From: Nageia nagi
Taxonomy: Eukaryota; Pinophyta
DNA: 64,000 bases
Assembly: GCA_050084985.1 (NCBI GenBank)
Contig: JBITNC010000001.1
Coordinates: 117,428,001-117,492,000 of the forward strand
Direction of reading: 5' to 3'
Position numbers and translations under genes: made by a program. Numbering within the stretch: position 1 is the first letter of the stretch; every line of letters begins with the position of its first letter. Under the pieces are notes generated by a model, which made no database searches, was not told the DNA's origin, and was given only the letters and a program-made list of their open reading frames with translations. Below, in pieces: positions 12,301-24,647 of this stretch.

Positions 12301-13430
12301 GTATTATAAATAGATAATGACTAAGTGTCTCTAAAAAAATAATTTAAAACTAGAAAAGGGTGTATGAAGAATGCAAATGTGTGTAATGTAAACAAATATC
12401 ATATAAATTTTAAAAATTCAATTAAAAAACTAATAGTAGGCCAATGTGAAAACATAAAATCTAGCATGGCCATCTTAGATATATATTAAAAAAATATCAA
12501 AAGGAATCAATCTTGAGGTGCTTATCTTGGAAATCACTAGTCCATGAAAAGGAGGTAGATGCCTCACAATACCTTTGTTTTATATATATATAATCTAGTT
12601 GTTAGACTGAAGGAAGATAATTTGTTACAATTTCTATCGTCTATTTATTATGGTATGTTTTATATTCATTTGAAATTTATTAAGTTGTTTAAACTAATAT
12701 GAGTTTGACAAATAATGTTGTAAAAAAAGGAAAAGAAAAAACTCCATTAGATTTTATCCTCATAAACAATAGTTAAGATTGATCAACTTATGTTTGATGA
12801 CAATTATTAGTAGACCATCGAATTCCCCTTTAAACTTAAGGGTATTTAATATTTTCCATAATGTTTTATAGGTAAAATGTAGATACTTAATTATATGTTT
12901 TATTTTAGATTTTAAAAAAATACTCAAACATATATGTTGACTTCACTTTTTTATTTAAAGCATATATTCATTGTTTGATCTATTGAACATGACTTTGAAT
13001 TAGATTTCGAATATCTTAAGCTTAGTTGTAATGTCTTTTTTATATGGATGATTAACAAGCTTTTGCATTTTTCAATTAAGTCAATTGAAATGTGCCCTAT
13101 GTACATTGAAAGTTACTTCATTTGGGATCTTTTGAAACATTTTTTTTTATCTAGATTTACATTCATCGATGTTAGAATTACATTTAGATTTATTTAAAAT
13201 TATAATTATTTATTAATTAAATATGTTAAGTGCTTTTGAAAATGTCAAAGCTTCTCTAATTGAAGAATTCTGTCTTTAATTATTTGGCATTTTTTATATG
13301 AATTCTATTATTTTCATGCACTCAACATACATTATTATTACTTACATATTATATTTAAATAAAAGAGTTTTATCAGAAAAAAGAAAAAATAAAGATGTCA
13401 TCCATATCAATATTTATTAATTATTGTTTT
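12301..13430. other. AT-rich intergenic sequence
   Basis: About 1.1 kb with no gene, RNA or transposon motif seen. Many stops in all frames. Confidence 0.5.
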
Positions 13431-13514
13431 AAAACTTTCAAAGAAACTCTCATAATTCAATTATGCTTAGAGTAAAAATCAAATGAAACAAAGAAAAGTG
13501 AAGTTATAGAAAAG

Positions 13515-13914
13515 CAAAGAGCAAGCCGGCGACTTATAAGACCATTTCAAAACCAAAGAATATTACGAATATATTTGATTTAGTTCAGCACATCATTCCA
13601 AACGAATAAATTATACAGCTTTGATTTAACAATTAAATTAATATACATATCACTTTCCAATTAAGACGACTCTTGTTACGTATAAATCACGTCTTACAGA
13701 GGTGAATGTTTATGTAAAGAGCAAGCCGGCGACTTATAAGATCATTTCAAAACCAAAGAATATTACGAATATATTTGATTTAGTTCTGCACATCATTCCA
13801 AACGAATAAATTATACAGCTTTGATTTAACAATTAAATTAATATACATATCACTTTCCAATTAAGACGACTCTTGTTACGTATAAATCACGTCTTACGGA
13901 GGTGAATGTTTATG
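13515..13914. repeat. Tandem duplication of a 200-bp unit
   Basis: Two adjacent copies with an exact 200-bp offset: GCAAGCCGGCGACTTATAAG begins at 13521 and again at 13721. I count only about three or four differing bases over the unit, so this duplication is much younger than its surroundings. The unit belongs to the same repeat family as 3850-4260; sequence from about 13430 extends the similarity on the left. Confidence 0.95.
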
Positions 13915-13924
13915 TTTACATTGA

Positions 13925-15100
13925 TTTATTCATGTTCATGAAAAGAATAGGAGAGACTAAGGCCATGGATAAAATGAATGAATTACAGAAATTTATTATG
14001 TGAAAATTGATTTTAAGTAATCAATTTTAATATAAGCGATATGTAAAATAAATTTTAAGAATATAAGAGTGGTATAAAATAAATTTTAAGAATATAAGAG
14101 TGGTATTTTTTTTAATGGTAGTATATATATATTTGATTTAAAGTATGTATTATATTTTAAAAGAAAAGTTATGATGTTTTATATATATATATATATTATA
14201 TATATATATTTTAATAAGTTATATGAACATTATGATAATTGTATTCATCATTTTGTAAAACTAGTTTATCATTTTCTTAGGTTTTATGATATCTTTATCT
14301 TTTGTAATTTATAGCATAGTAATTACAATTTGATACAAATATCGGTAGAAGATGGGCCTTCTTAGATAGGTAGAATTTCCTTGATGATTATCAAACTGCA
14401 TAAAATAAATATCAAAATCAAGAACACCTTGGTTGAAGGACAATATTATATAATAAACCAATTTATTATCATAATTGTACAAAATGAAAAGTTAAAATTT
14501 GAGTTATATGCAAAAGATAAGATGGTGATAATGAAATATACACCTTCAAATATGCTTTTATGTTGTCACTGACAAATGTATTTAAAGATATTAATCAAGC
14601 ACATGATATTTAGGGATGAGGACTAGAGTTAAACCCATAAGACAATGTTAGTCTCGTACAATTTTCTTAATGATCTAGAGTTTACAAAAAGTAATAGATG
14701 GATTAATACATGGAAAGTTAAGAGATAAATACCATTAAGAAACATTAACAAAAGAAGAGAAGGATAAAATGGTAGTGTCATTATTTTAGGATTATATACA
14801 TATCAAAATAATAATAAATAGGTTTGAAAACACTTAGGATATTTATGTAAAGTTCATATTAATGAATCTTACTATTATAAAACTACAATAATAGTGTTTA
14901 AAATTACATTATTGGATTTTGGATTTGTAATTTAGGTCCTCTTATTATTATAAATTATCAAAGATCAAATAGATGTGATACAAAAACACATATTTGAAAT
15001 GTTATAAGATTATTTTTTATTTAACATTCTCAATAAATGATGAACATCACTTAATCTAAAAAGTTAATCTTAAGGAAATAATAAAAATATAATATAAATG
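13925..15100. repeat. Segmental duplication, copy 2
   Basis: Partner of 10838-12300. It lacks the 309-bp inverted-repeat insertion and so preserves the empty target site near 14528. It contains a local direct repeat of AAATTTTAAGAATATAAGAGTGGTA around 14050-14105 and a TA microsatellite. Confidence 0.85.
14181..14211. repeat. (TA)n microsatellite
   Basis: Alternating TA run interrupted once, within copy 2 of the segmental duplication. Confidence 0.9.
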
Positions 15101-15974
15101 CAAATAACATCTAATATAAATTACAAATAGCTAATGAACTTATTAAAAAATTGATTTAAAGACTTTTGAAGAGAGGGATAAGAGTAAGAGAGATTAATAA
15201 CTATTTAATGGCCTTAACTTGATTTGAATTTGATTTAGAAGAATGTACATTGGTAAGTAAAATTGGAAAAAGCCACAAAGAGAAGAAACAATATTACAAG
15301 AAAAAATTACTTTGAAAATGGTCAAAATGATCTTGAAACCTTTAAAGAATATTGGTATAATATTTAATGTTCGAAGTACCATTCAAAGTGATATTGAATG
15401 GAGAATGTATCAAGGATTTGGAGGAGTCACAAATTAATTATACAATCAAATCTTAAATATAATAAATATAAGAAAAGTATGAATAAATATAAATTAATAT
15501 ATGTGGAAAATCTAGAGAATTCTCAAGGAATTAATAAAAAGAGAAAAACAAAGAGTTGAAATAGAGAAAAAGCAATCTACATAACAAATGGTTCTATAAT
15601 GCCTTGTAATTTTAAAGCTACTATATGTTGAATGTACTCAAGATGTCATTAGTAATAACAAATTTATTTTGGACTCTCCAATTTTATTATGGGTATTATG
15701 ACATTTCTTGAAATTTATCCTATGAATTTTTGGTGCAACCTTGAGCGTGGGCAGTTTACTATTTGTACGTGCTTTAATTTTAATATATTTTTTTGTGAAA
15801 CTATTAATGAGATGATAAGAATGAAAATCAAATATTCTTATATGTATTAGCTCTTTATCATTACTCTATGCACTTTATATTCAAAATAAGATAATTTTAC
15901 TATCTACTTTATAAAAGAAATTTAAAATTTTCACCCGATCCTTGCATATTCTATGTGGGAAATAATTACCACCT
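15101..15974. other. AT-rich intergenic sequence
   Basis: No recognisable gene or transposon motif up to the start of the second LINE. Confidence 0.5.
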
Positions 15975-15991
15975 TAACACATATCTCTTTG

Positions 15992-17090
15992 ATGCCTCCT
16001 CAAGTGCTATTTTTTCCCTTTTCAATGGATGCCAATCATTCAACTAGATCAATTGATGTTGAACTCATTGGAGGAAGCAATGGTGCTTAATAAAAATCCT
16101 TGTAAGTTTGTTTAAAAAGTATTCCATTAGGTAAATGTTCCATTCCTAAAATTTGCATTATGCTTAAGAAGTATAATCTTCCTTTTCCTAGTTTGAAAGC
16201 GATACCTAATTAGGTTATTTTCTAAGTAAAATCTCAAATGACTCCCTTATTTGCACTTAGGTGCAACAAGTGTGGATCCCTCATGATATTAAGGTTGAGA
16301 ATATTTATAACCTCACTAAAGGGTATTTTTTGTTTTGTCTCATTCAATTGTCCCATGGTCAAAGGTTCCTTAATAAGGGCCATGAACTATCTAAAATTCC
16401 TTGCTTATTATGCAAACTTACACATGGGATTTTATAGCCTTTGAATTATCTGAATTAGAAGTCCTAGTTTGGGTAGAGTTTCTTGGGTTACCTCTATCTC
16501 TTTATGGTTTTGACAAGAGTTAGTTTTGTCTCTTGGTATATTTTTATGTTTGGAAATGAAAAAATGATTTTCTGCTCATCCCACTAGAAGGGTTTGTGTC
16601 AAAGTTAAGCTCACCAAGGATTTTCAAGAGCATATTGATACTAAAATGGGTGATAATAACTTATGTAAGAGGATTCAATGTATCAATCTACCAAACATTT
16701 TCTATCATTTTCAGTTAGTATCCCATAAGATCAAGGATTTTTGACTAATTGAGTGGAAGTTCAAATAGGCTCAAGGTTGCTTGGTTGATCCTTCAGCTCC
16801 AACTAAAGGTGCTAAAGAATACTAGGAAGGCTAGATAACAAATCTCAATAGAAGAAACCATTTGTAAAAATAGCCAAAAAATGGTTCATCTTCTTAACCA
16901 GCCGTCAATAATACTATTGTTGTAATACAACCATCTATCACATATGTTGTGCTTTCAATCCCTCTCTAATGAGGAACCTATGTACAAAACTCATCATTCT
17001 TAAAGTTCAGAAAGAGATAATGTTGATGTTATTTATGAGAATTTTTTTAATATATAATGTGCTAGAGAAAAGTTTCAATGCTATATGACT
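15992..17090 (+). pseudogene. LINE ORF1 pseudogene (gag-like, nucleic-acid-binding)
   Basis: It starts at an ATG (MPPQVLFFPFSMDANHSTRS) and continues in pieces. The most telling block is VWVEFLGLPLSLYG at about 16467-16510, the hallmark of plant L1 ORF1 proteins (DUF4283-type region followed by a zinc knuckle). In the family the protein packages element RNA. At least two stops occur in the first 250 bp and several frameshifts follow; the zinc knuckle itself is not readable. The end coordinate is approximate. Confidence 0.7.
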
Positions 17091-17256
17091 CTTATTGAAG
17101 GTTACAATTTGTATATTTCCAATTCTTTTAGATCCCTAGGTTCTTGAGGGAAAGTTGAGGATGTCATGGATGTTACAAATCCTAATAATAAATCATGATT
17201 TTTCCTCATGGAATTTTGAAGGAATGTTGTACCTAGTCCAAAAATACCAAGTTTGA

Positions 17257-17372
17257 TGTAAGTTGGGTAACACCTCTCATATTTTTGGTAATGTTGATAT
17301 CGAGTATGCATTTAGAAATATTAAGTCCAATGTAAGTTGGGTAACACCTCTCACCTTTTTGGTAATGTTGAT
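17257..17372 (+). repeat. 74-bp-period tandem duplication inside the LINE
   Basis: TGTAAGTTGGGTAACACCTC followed by TTTTTGGTAATGTTGAT occurs at 17257-17298 and again at 17331-17372. The two are nearly identical, so the duplication arose after the LINE had begun to decay. Confidence 0.9.
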
Positions 17373-19689
17373 GTTGTATGATTGTAAGAAGTTAAAATTA
17401 ATAATTTTATTCTATAATTTACTTGTAACATTTTATGGCCTAATGATATTTTTTATACCATGAATCATTAACTTAGAAAATATGGTGTTATCATGATCTT
17501 TGAACCATAGTGGCAAGCCCACATGGTAACCTAAGTAATTAACTCCTTTAATCATGATATTTAGATTCTACTCAAGATTGGTGGTAAACCTCTTGGATTG
17601 GTTAATATTTTTGCTTCTAAAAGAATCTCCTAAAAGGTTTTCCCTTTATCGATGAATGACACTTCATTTACTACATGCTACTTGGGTCCTTTGTGGATAC
17701 TTAAATATGGTTGAAAAAGCCTTTGATAATGTAAGCCATTCCTTATGAGATGGAGGGTTGATCAAAGAGAAGCTAGGTTTTTTTATGAAAAGTAAATTGC
17801 ATCTTTTTTACCCTAACTCTTATTTCTTTCCCTTCGAATTCCCATAAGAGTTGTGATTTACCTGGACTAATATCCAATATTGTTCTAAGAGAATTTTGGA
17901 ATGACTTAATAAAGCCATGATATATGGATATGATTTATTTCATATTTTTCAATTCAAGCCTCACCTTCCTCATGTGTCTTCTATTACCAACACAACATTA
18001 TCTGGCCATGCACCAATTATTTTCATGATTATGTCTAATAAGTCCCATTAACATTCCTTCTCCTCATAATATTATTTAAATATTTATTTCTTGTAAAGTT
18101 TTATGATGAGAGCTCATATCTACGAAATATATAATCTTCCTAGATCTTCAAGTTTCTAAGGTTGGATTATTTAATGGAAGTTTACCATTTTTTGTACCAC
18201 CAAGCTATATAGAATCCTTAGAGTGAAGGTTTCCAAAGATAGAAGAAAATATACCTTGGATTTTAAAAATGAGTTATCCAAAGCCATATCAGGATCAAGT
18301 CCTACCCTTTCAATTCCACCATGTAAGCTTAGGTAGTAATTTTGAGAAATGGAATTTATAAGTCTAAAATTTACAAATTCAAATGCACCCAACTTAAGTC
18401 CCACATGCAGTGGTTACAGGTTGGGGATAGAGATTTCAAGGATTTCTTTAAAATACTTTGGCCTCCTACTCAATAGTATTAATTTCAAGCTATTCAAATA
18501 GATGAGGAAAGGAAAACCTCTCTGTTGGACATTTCAAAAGCTTATGTTAGGCATTATATTTTTTTTGCTTCCCAACCACACAATGATGATCACCAAAGTG
18601 TATTAAGAGAATTTTATTTTCTTCTTCCCACTAAAATTACCTATGAAAATGAAGAACTCTATAATAGACCTTTGAATCTAGAAGATCTCTCTCAAGATCT
18701 TTCATAGGTGGCTAATGATAAATCTCCAAGCCTTGATGGTTTTCCTTGTAAATTTTATAAAGAATTTTTTGATATGGTTGACTCTGACCTACTTTATGTG
18801 TATTAAAAAGCTATATCTTATGGATCTCTTAGTACTATTACCAATAAATGAAATATTAAATTTATTCCTAAAGCTCGGGATACTGAGGTCATTACTAATG
18901 GGAGGTCGATTACTTTGTTGAATGCCAACTATAACATTATTACCAAGGCTTTAGCCTTAAAGCTCAAGCCTTTTTTTACCTCTCATTGTTAGGTATGACC
19001 AACTATGATTTGTTTAGAGAAAATATATTCTTAATAATATTCTTATTGTCTGAGAGGAAATAGAATGGGAGAGAGCCTCTGAACAAGATTTGTTGTTATT
19101 AAAATTAGTTTTGAGAAAGCATATGACAAACTAGAGGGGTACATCATTATCTCTATGATTCATGCTTTATATTTTGGTTAGTAATTTATTAACTTTATTC
19201 TCATGCTCTTCAAGGATGCCTCAATTATTCTTACTCTAAACAAAGATGATATGAAAGTATTATTATTGGATGGTCTATGATACAAGGTTTCCCTCTTGCT
19301 CCTTCTCTTTTTATTTTAACACATGAGGCTTAAAGTTATCTTCTTGTTAATAGAATTTCTTAGGACCAAATTCATGGAATTTCCTTTCCTAACCTTGATC
19401 AAACCTTGATAATGGTCACTTTATTAATGATTCTTTTTTAATTATGAGAGAAGATTATTTTCCTTACCTCTAGCTCTAGTGTGTACTAGAGGAAAACCTT
19501 TTGCTGAAGGCAATCTATAAGCTGTTTCCTAATTGGTTTCTTTAAACCTCATGGTTTTCAATTCAACCTAGCGAGGTTTTAAATATTTTAGGCATTTTCT
19601 TTTTTTTAAGGATCACTTGCTCAGTTATGGTAGTATGTAGTGCAAAAAGTGTAAAAAAAACTCTCCTATTGGTCCTCTATAATGTCCCT

Positions 19690-21112
19690 ATTTTTTAGGT
19701 ATTTTTTATATTTCACATTTGATAAATAGGAAGATTAATTTAGGTGTGATTTTATCTATTTTTCTAAGATTTGGACAAATGATATAAATTCCACTTAGAT
19801 ACATTTCTAATTATGGAATAAATTATCCTTTTATTTATTAATTGTATTTAGTTAAATAGCTAAAATATGAATAATGATGTTTTTGAAATACTAAGGTAAT
19901 TATATTTATAAATGTAATATTAGTTTCCTTACAAGAGGTATTGCATATATTTAGCCTTGATAGTTGTAACATTGGAATTAGTTGTATCTCTAGTAATTAG
20001 TGCTACCCTCTTCAAGGTAGAACATTTCCCTAGGTAATTGCACTAATTACAAGGCATCATTAAGAGCTCTAAGGTTAGATGTGGCATGTCAAGGAGTTAT
20101 TTGACATCTTGAGGTGTTGGAAGATCTACACACTTGGAAATTAGGCATTTAGAGCCTAATTTAACCCCATGTTGGAGTTCTAGGAATCCCTCAGATCCCA
20201 CATCATCCCTCTTAGATATTAGAGTACACTTGACATCGATCCTAATGCACCTCAAAATCACCACCACTTAGAAATTATACTTTCGAATTGTTGGATGTGA
20301 TCTTAGCTATCTAGAGGCACCTCATCTTGGATAATGATGATGTGAGCATACGTATCATATCTCCTCACTATTGGATCATCTCAATAAAATATTAGAAGAA
20401 AGATTATATCGCCTATAAAAGGAGGATTCTTGTACATTCTAAAGTATGTTGATTATTGATGAAAATTTCCCTTTTTATCGGATTGAGTTTGAGAACTCTA
20501 TCTTTGCCACTTATAGGGAAACTTGTATTTGAGATCTTGAGGTGATAGGAAGCTAGCCTCAAGCTTACTCTAACATTCTTGAGAGGAACATTGTTAGTTC
20601 CGCCACAAATGATTTGGGAAGCCCTAGGCTGGGCCTTATTGTTGTTATGATTGGAGAGGCCCTGGAGCTATCCAACATAACCATAATGGAGTAAGTATTG
20701 GTACAAGCTCCTTAGGTTGAGAAAATATCTATTTAATTGCACCATTACCTTATTTATCAATACAATTATATTTTTTAGATATTTTTTTGTAATTATCCTC
20801 TTTTTCTAGATGTTGAATTTGGAAGCATGATTTCATTGTTAAATTCCTGTTTTCCTTTCCTAGTTGCACCATTGGATCTAGAGTGCCAGTTTGTAGCTAA
20901 ATAAATATTTGAGTCTCATTATGTATATATTAGGTAATTAAAGATATTTTTTAATGTTTGAAGTTGTTTAATTAATCAATTAGCTATTCATTAGAATATT
21001 TATGCATTATTGAGCTTATTTGGATAATTATAGAGCTTCAAGCCAAACATCCTCTCCTAGGGATCGTTTGAGGAGTGAACCCTAGTACAACTCATCAAAT
21101 CCTCTAAGAAGC
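19690..21112 (+). mobile_element. LTR-like insertion interrupting the LINE RT
   Basis: LINE translation stops near 19690 (KLSYWSSIMSL) and resumes at about 21112 (LSLVGSTK), so some 1.4 kb between them is foreign. The inserted DNA begins near TGTCCCTATTTTTT, has no coding capacity, and carries a strong TATA box, TATAAAA at 20414-20420, a layout typical of an LTR promoter. It is probably a solo LTR. No exact terminal CA or 5-bp target duplication was found, so borders are approximate and orientation rests on the TATA box. Confidence 0.55.
20414..20420 (+). promoter_or_regulatory. TATA box in the probable solo LTR
   Basis: TATAAAA followed by GGAGG in an otherwise non-coding, promoter-like stretch. 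Its consensus match and position inside a 1.4-kb insertion support an LTR promoter. No transcript evidence is visible. Confidence 0.45.
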
Positions 21113-23159
21113 TCTCACTAGTAGGAAGTACCAAATTTATTTTATAAATTTAGCTTCTATGCATGTATACTATTCTTTATGGTGAGTCATTTCTAGAGCC
21201 TACTATAAGAAGCTTGAAAAATTACTTAGAGATTTTTTGTGTCAATAAAAATGGTTTTCATAGCTAGTCGCTTTGGAAATTTATTTTCTTCCTAAGTCTT
21301 GTGGTGGGATGGGTCCTTTGATTACCAAAAATAAGGTTTATATTTATATGCTAAATGGGTTATCCAAGCCTATTAGGTAATGAAGCTTGGAAACTCCTTA
21401 TTAGAAATTATCTTATCAAAGGTCTTCCTTATAGAAAAATATTTTGGTAGTGGATAATCCTTCAAGCCATTCTCACTGCCCCTATTCCAATTAAAATCAT
21501 CAAGTCTAAATTCATGATCAAGAATATTTTAAATCTTGGTAAACTATAAAACCTTAGGTATTTTAGAGTGAAAATAATAAGAATGTTGGATCCCCTACGT
21601 CTTCTATTAATATTTTGTGATCTCTTGTAGTAACCTATTAAGGTAATCTTTTTGCTCAAGTTTAGTGGGTTAGAGCTAAAGGATTATTTAAGCAAGGAAT
21701 TGCTCATATTTCTAAATCTTTCTCCATTCATAAGAGAGATTGGATTCCTTGAAAAACTTTCAAATATTTTTATGATCTTAAGTAGGATGCTAAAGCCTTT
21801 TAAGATGTTATTATTGAACATATTCCTTTCTCTACCTAGAGGAAGATTGGTAGACATTTTTAGAAACCTTGGTGGGATGATTGGTCTTGTTCGAATAAAG
21901 TCCCTATGATTCAATATAAAGCTCATCTTGGGTTTAGTTGGCTTTGATCTCATACTCCTTTTATGGAATTTGCTCAATGAAAGATGGGATTTAGTTTCTC
22001 TCCTTCTAGATGGAGACATAGATTTAATATGGCATTATCATCTTATATTGAACTAAAACAATAATTCCATTCTTTGAGCATTCTACATCAAGGGTTACCT
22101 ATTGGTAAAAAACTCATTTATTTGGTGGTTAACAACCCTACATATATTTTTTATGGATAGTTTTAAGATATTGTGCATCTCTTTCAAAATTATAAGAAAG
22201 ATGAGCTTTTGTGGGAATGACTTCCTTCTTTTTTCAAAAACATTATGACTAATGCTTTTTCATGGCCTCATGCTCTTTTTGGAGACCTCATTGATTTTCT
22301 AGATAGCCTTTCTAAAATTTGGAATATATTTAGAATAATTACTCTCTTCCATTTATGGAATACACACAATAAGGCCACTTTTGCATCGTAAGATGTTCAA
22401 GTTTCTTTTTCTCTTGCTGATAAGTATATTATTTTCTATGACTATTGGTTGCAAATTTTTGATCAGGTAGAAAAAGTGAATGTGGAGATCCAACACCTCT
22501 AGAGCTTGTTGGAGCATTGGGGTAATGATCCTTGTACAATGATTCAAGTGCCACCTAGTTCCCCAAGAATTTATTCCAGGTCATGGGCTCATTCAAGTAG
22601 AGGTGCCTATTCATGTCCTTCTCGTCAGCCTATTGATAGACATTGGTCCCAGCCTCCCTATTTCAAAAATCGCTTGCATATTGATGGAGGAAATTCTCCT
22701 CATTGTTCTTATGGATGAGATGTTCATCCTATGTCCTCTAAAATTATCATTGGTTGGGGGAATAATGCGGCTACTATTAATGCGTCTGTGGCTTCTGTCT
22801 CCCATAGTGAGCAGAGTTTTTAAGACATTATTGAAGTTGATGTCCACATTGATGATGGTTAGAATGTGCCAATTATCAATGATATCGAGTGGCAATATGT
22901 GAATAAGAAGGATAATTTTCAGCTCATACATCCTACATACTCTCATGTTTAAATGTTTATGTTTGAGACTTTTATGGCTATTTGATTCCTATTTGGTTGT
23001 TTTGTTTTTGGCGCATATGGTTATCTATTTATTTTGGAATCCTAATCCTTGGGTTAGAATGCTCATTGGTTGTGCTAATTCCACCTAACCCTTTTTTGTA
23101 TGATTAAACTTTATTAATATAATTTTAGCTTTTTTAATAAAAAAAAATCTTTTAAAAAA

Positions 23160-24386
23160 TCAACCATTAAATAAAAATTTAAAATTTTACTATAAAAACT
23201 AACAACATAATATAAAAAAAATACTTAATAAAAATAAAATTGAAGGAAAACTATATTTTAATCCTCTATATGAATCCCAATGATAATTACAATTTACTTT
23301 TAAATTTTTGAATGTGCTAAAATTCAATTTGCATAAATGTAATAATATTTTTATATATTAAAAAAAAATCTTATCTTCACTCACTCTTGATGAGTAGAAA
23401 AATATCTCATTTAAAATAGGCAAATGATCACCTCGTGACGAGGATGAAGTATCAAATAAAAAATAATGAAGATAATATTTTTATGCTCCATCAAATATAA
23501 AGATGGTGATTACCAAAAATCTTATTTGACTCGAACAACACCACAAAAAAGCAACCTTTTAGATGACAGGTTCATCCTCCTCCACAAAAAATATTAGGAC
23601 CCTAAAAATCAATAAGCAAAATCGATTATAAGAGCAAAAATTAACACATGCCCGGAAACATGTAATAAAATCATGGATAAGTTGTTAAGTGTCTGCAGCA
23701 ACTACTCTTCTTTTTCTTATCTGGAACAAACTATGATAGCCACTAATATGATCTCCAACGGGGAAATCATTGGCGATTGATATATTTCAGCTAAAAAACT
23801 CTTTTATACGAATCTTGAAAATAATTGCAGGTGAGAATAGACCCTTCATTATGTGACTCCTTAGACAACTTATTTCAAGATCCCAACCTATCACTGCCTC
23901 TACATTTTGCTATCATAAGCGCGGCTTTCAAATCCACAAACCAAAATCAGTGATCCCAACGCAATTGCTCACATCGTGGCACATTCCTATATGCTCCCCA
24001 TTCATCATCATGAAATTTCCTTATTCGAAAGTACACGTTCTATCTCTTCACCAACCATGGAGAAAACAACATAAACTTTGTTTTTCGGAGTTGAATTCGG
24101 ACAGAATTTTTCCACAAGTTAGGGGTGAGGCTTTTATCTTACGGATCTTGTGAAAGGGAATATGATCCTGCATGTATTTTATGTTTTAAAAGAACTGTGC
24201 TAGTCAACGGTAACACCACCGTCTTCCCATAGAATTAAATAAGCCATCACATAGACTGGTAAATAAATTGGTTCATAAGCTGAAGCTTCCTTCCATTTTA
24301 AGGCAGCTCATTGTTTAGAACTGTGGGTAGTAGCCTAAGTAGTTCTTGTTGAAATAAGGAATGATCTTGTGACTTCTTGAGAGAAG
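23160..24386. other. Upstream region of the CLE gene
   Basis: About 1.2 kb between the LINE tail and the CLE start codon, presumably holding its promoter and 5' leader. Possible TATA elements are ATTAAAT near 24234 and TAAATAAAT near 24260; either would give a leader of roughly 95-130 bases. No upstream ATG lies in the last 20 bases before the start. A weak + frame at 23950-24153 shows no motif. I see no other gene. Confidence 0.4.
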
Positions 24387-24647
24387 ATGAAGGCAAGCTA
24401 TATGATTTGTGTTGTATATGTTTTAGTCTTGTTGTTTTGTCATGCATCAATTGGTGCAGTGGAAGCCAAGAGAGTGCTCAAGGTTAGAAGTGATGGAGTG
24501 TCTAGCTTGAGGGCCCAAGTTTCTGCTCAAGAGATGAGGAAGAAAAGTTCCCAGCAACAATATGAGGATTCAAGAGATGAGATTGATCCTTTATATGGAG
24601 TTCAGAAGAGAACAGTACCCTCAGGCCCTAATCCTTTGCATAATTGA
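24387..24647 (+). CDS. CLE: CLE-family signalling peptide precursor
   Basis: An intact 86-residue precursor with an ATG start and TGA stop. Residues 1 to about 27 form a signal peptide: Lys2, a hydrophobic core around 6-19 (ICVVYVLVLLFCHA) and likely cleavage after VEA. A polar variable region follows, then the pre-domain DPLYGVQK and the CLE dodecapeptide RTVPSGPNPLHN at residues 75-86, with nothing after it. CLE peptides are secreted, processed and arabinosylated ligands of leucine-rich-repeat receptor kinases of the CLAVATA1 type that control meristems and cell fate. The YGV-KR.VPSGPNPLHN ending is closest to Arabidopsis CLE9/10-like A-type peptides, while the Thr at position 2 is also found in CLV3. 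Length, single exon and C-terminal motif fit the family. It is the only clearly intact gene here; expression is not known. Confidence 0.95.
   Translation: MKASYMICVVYVLVLLFCHASIGAVEAKRVLKVRSDGVSSLRAQVSAQEMRKKSSQQQYEDSRDEIDPLYGVQKRTVPSGPNPLHN
24609..24644 (+). other. Mature CLE dodecapeptide region
   Basis: Codes for RTVPSGPNPLHN. Conserved positions are Arg1, the Pro4 and Pro7 that are commonly hydroxylated (Pro7 further arabinosylated in studied members), Gly6, Pro9, Leu10 and His11. The final residue is Asn rather than His. Lys-Arg at the boundary fits processing just before Arg1. Confidence 0.93.

Larger units (their letters stand above)
17100..22950 (+). pseudogene. LINE ORF2 pseudogene: endonuclease, reverse transcriptase and C-terminal domain
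   Basis: Endonuclease-like text is visible around 17570-18060 (for example GKPLGLVNIFASKRIS near 17582). The RT starts near 18708 with VANDKSPSLDGFPCKFYKEF, followed by NGRSITLLNANYNIITKALA, then FEKAYDKLE (motif A) and a diverged motif B. The catalytic F-A-D-D box is F-I-N-D at 19420-19431, so one catalytic aspartate is lost. After the insertion the LINE resumes near 21112 and shows KNYLEIF and NEAWKLLIRNYL. A last open part lies near 22506-22720, and the tail has stops before about 22952. Numerous stops make it inactive. Two overlapping minus-strand frames here are shadows. Confidence 0.85.
15975..23150 (+). mobile_element. Near full-length degenerate L1-type LINE with an insertion
   Basis: On the + strand this shows the order ORF1, endonuclease, RT, C-terminal domain and AT-rich 3' tail. 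The 3' end is marked by TTTATTAATATAATTTTAGC followed by an A-rich run at about 23139-23147, as expected of a LINE tail. Coding blocks are scattered over all three frames with many stops, so the copy is old. Removing the insertion at about 19690-21110 leaves roughly 5.7 kb, a normal L1 size. The 5' boundary is estimated from the ORF1 start at 15992; no target duplication was found. Confidence 0.85.

Noticed and set aside
21684-22019. 111-codon minus strand frame
   Set aside because: Lies inside the + strand LINE C-terminal region and shows no motif. The same applies to the minus frame at 22611-22946.
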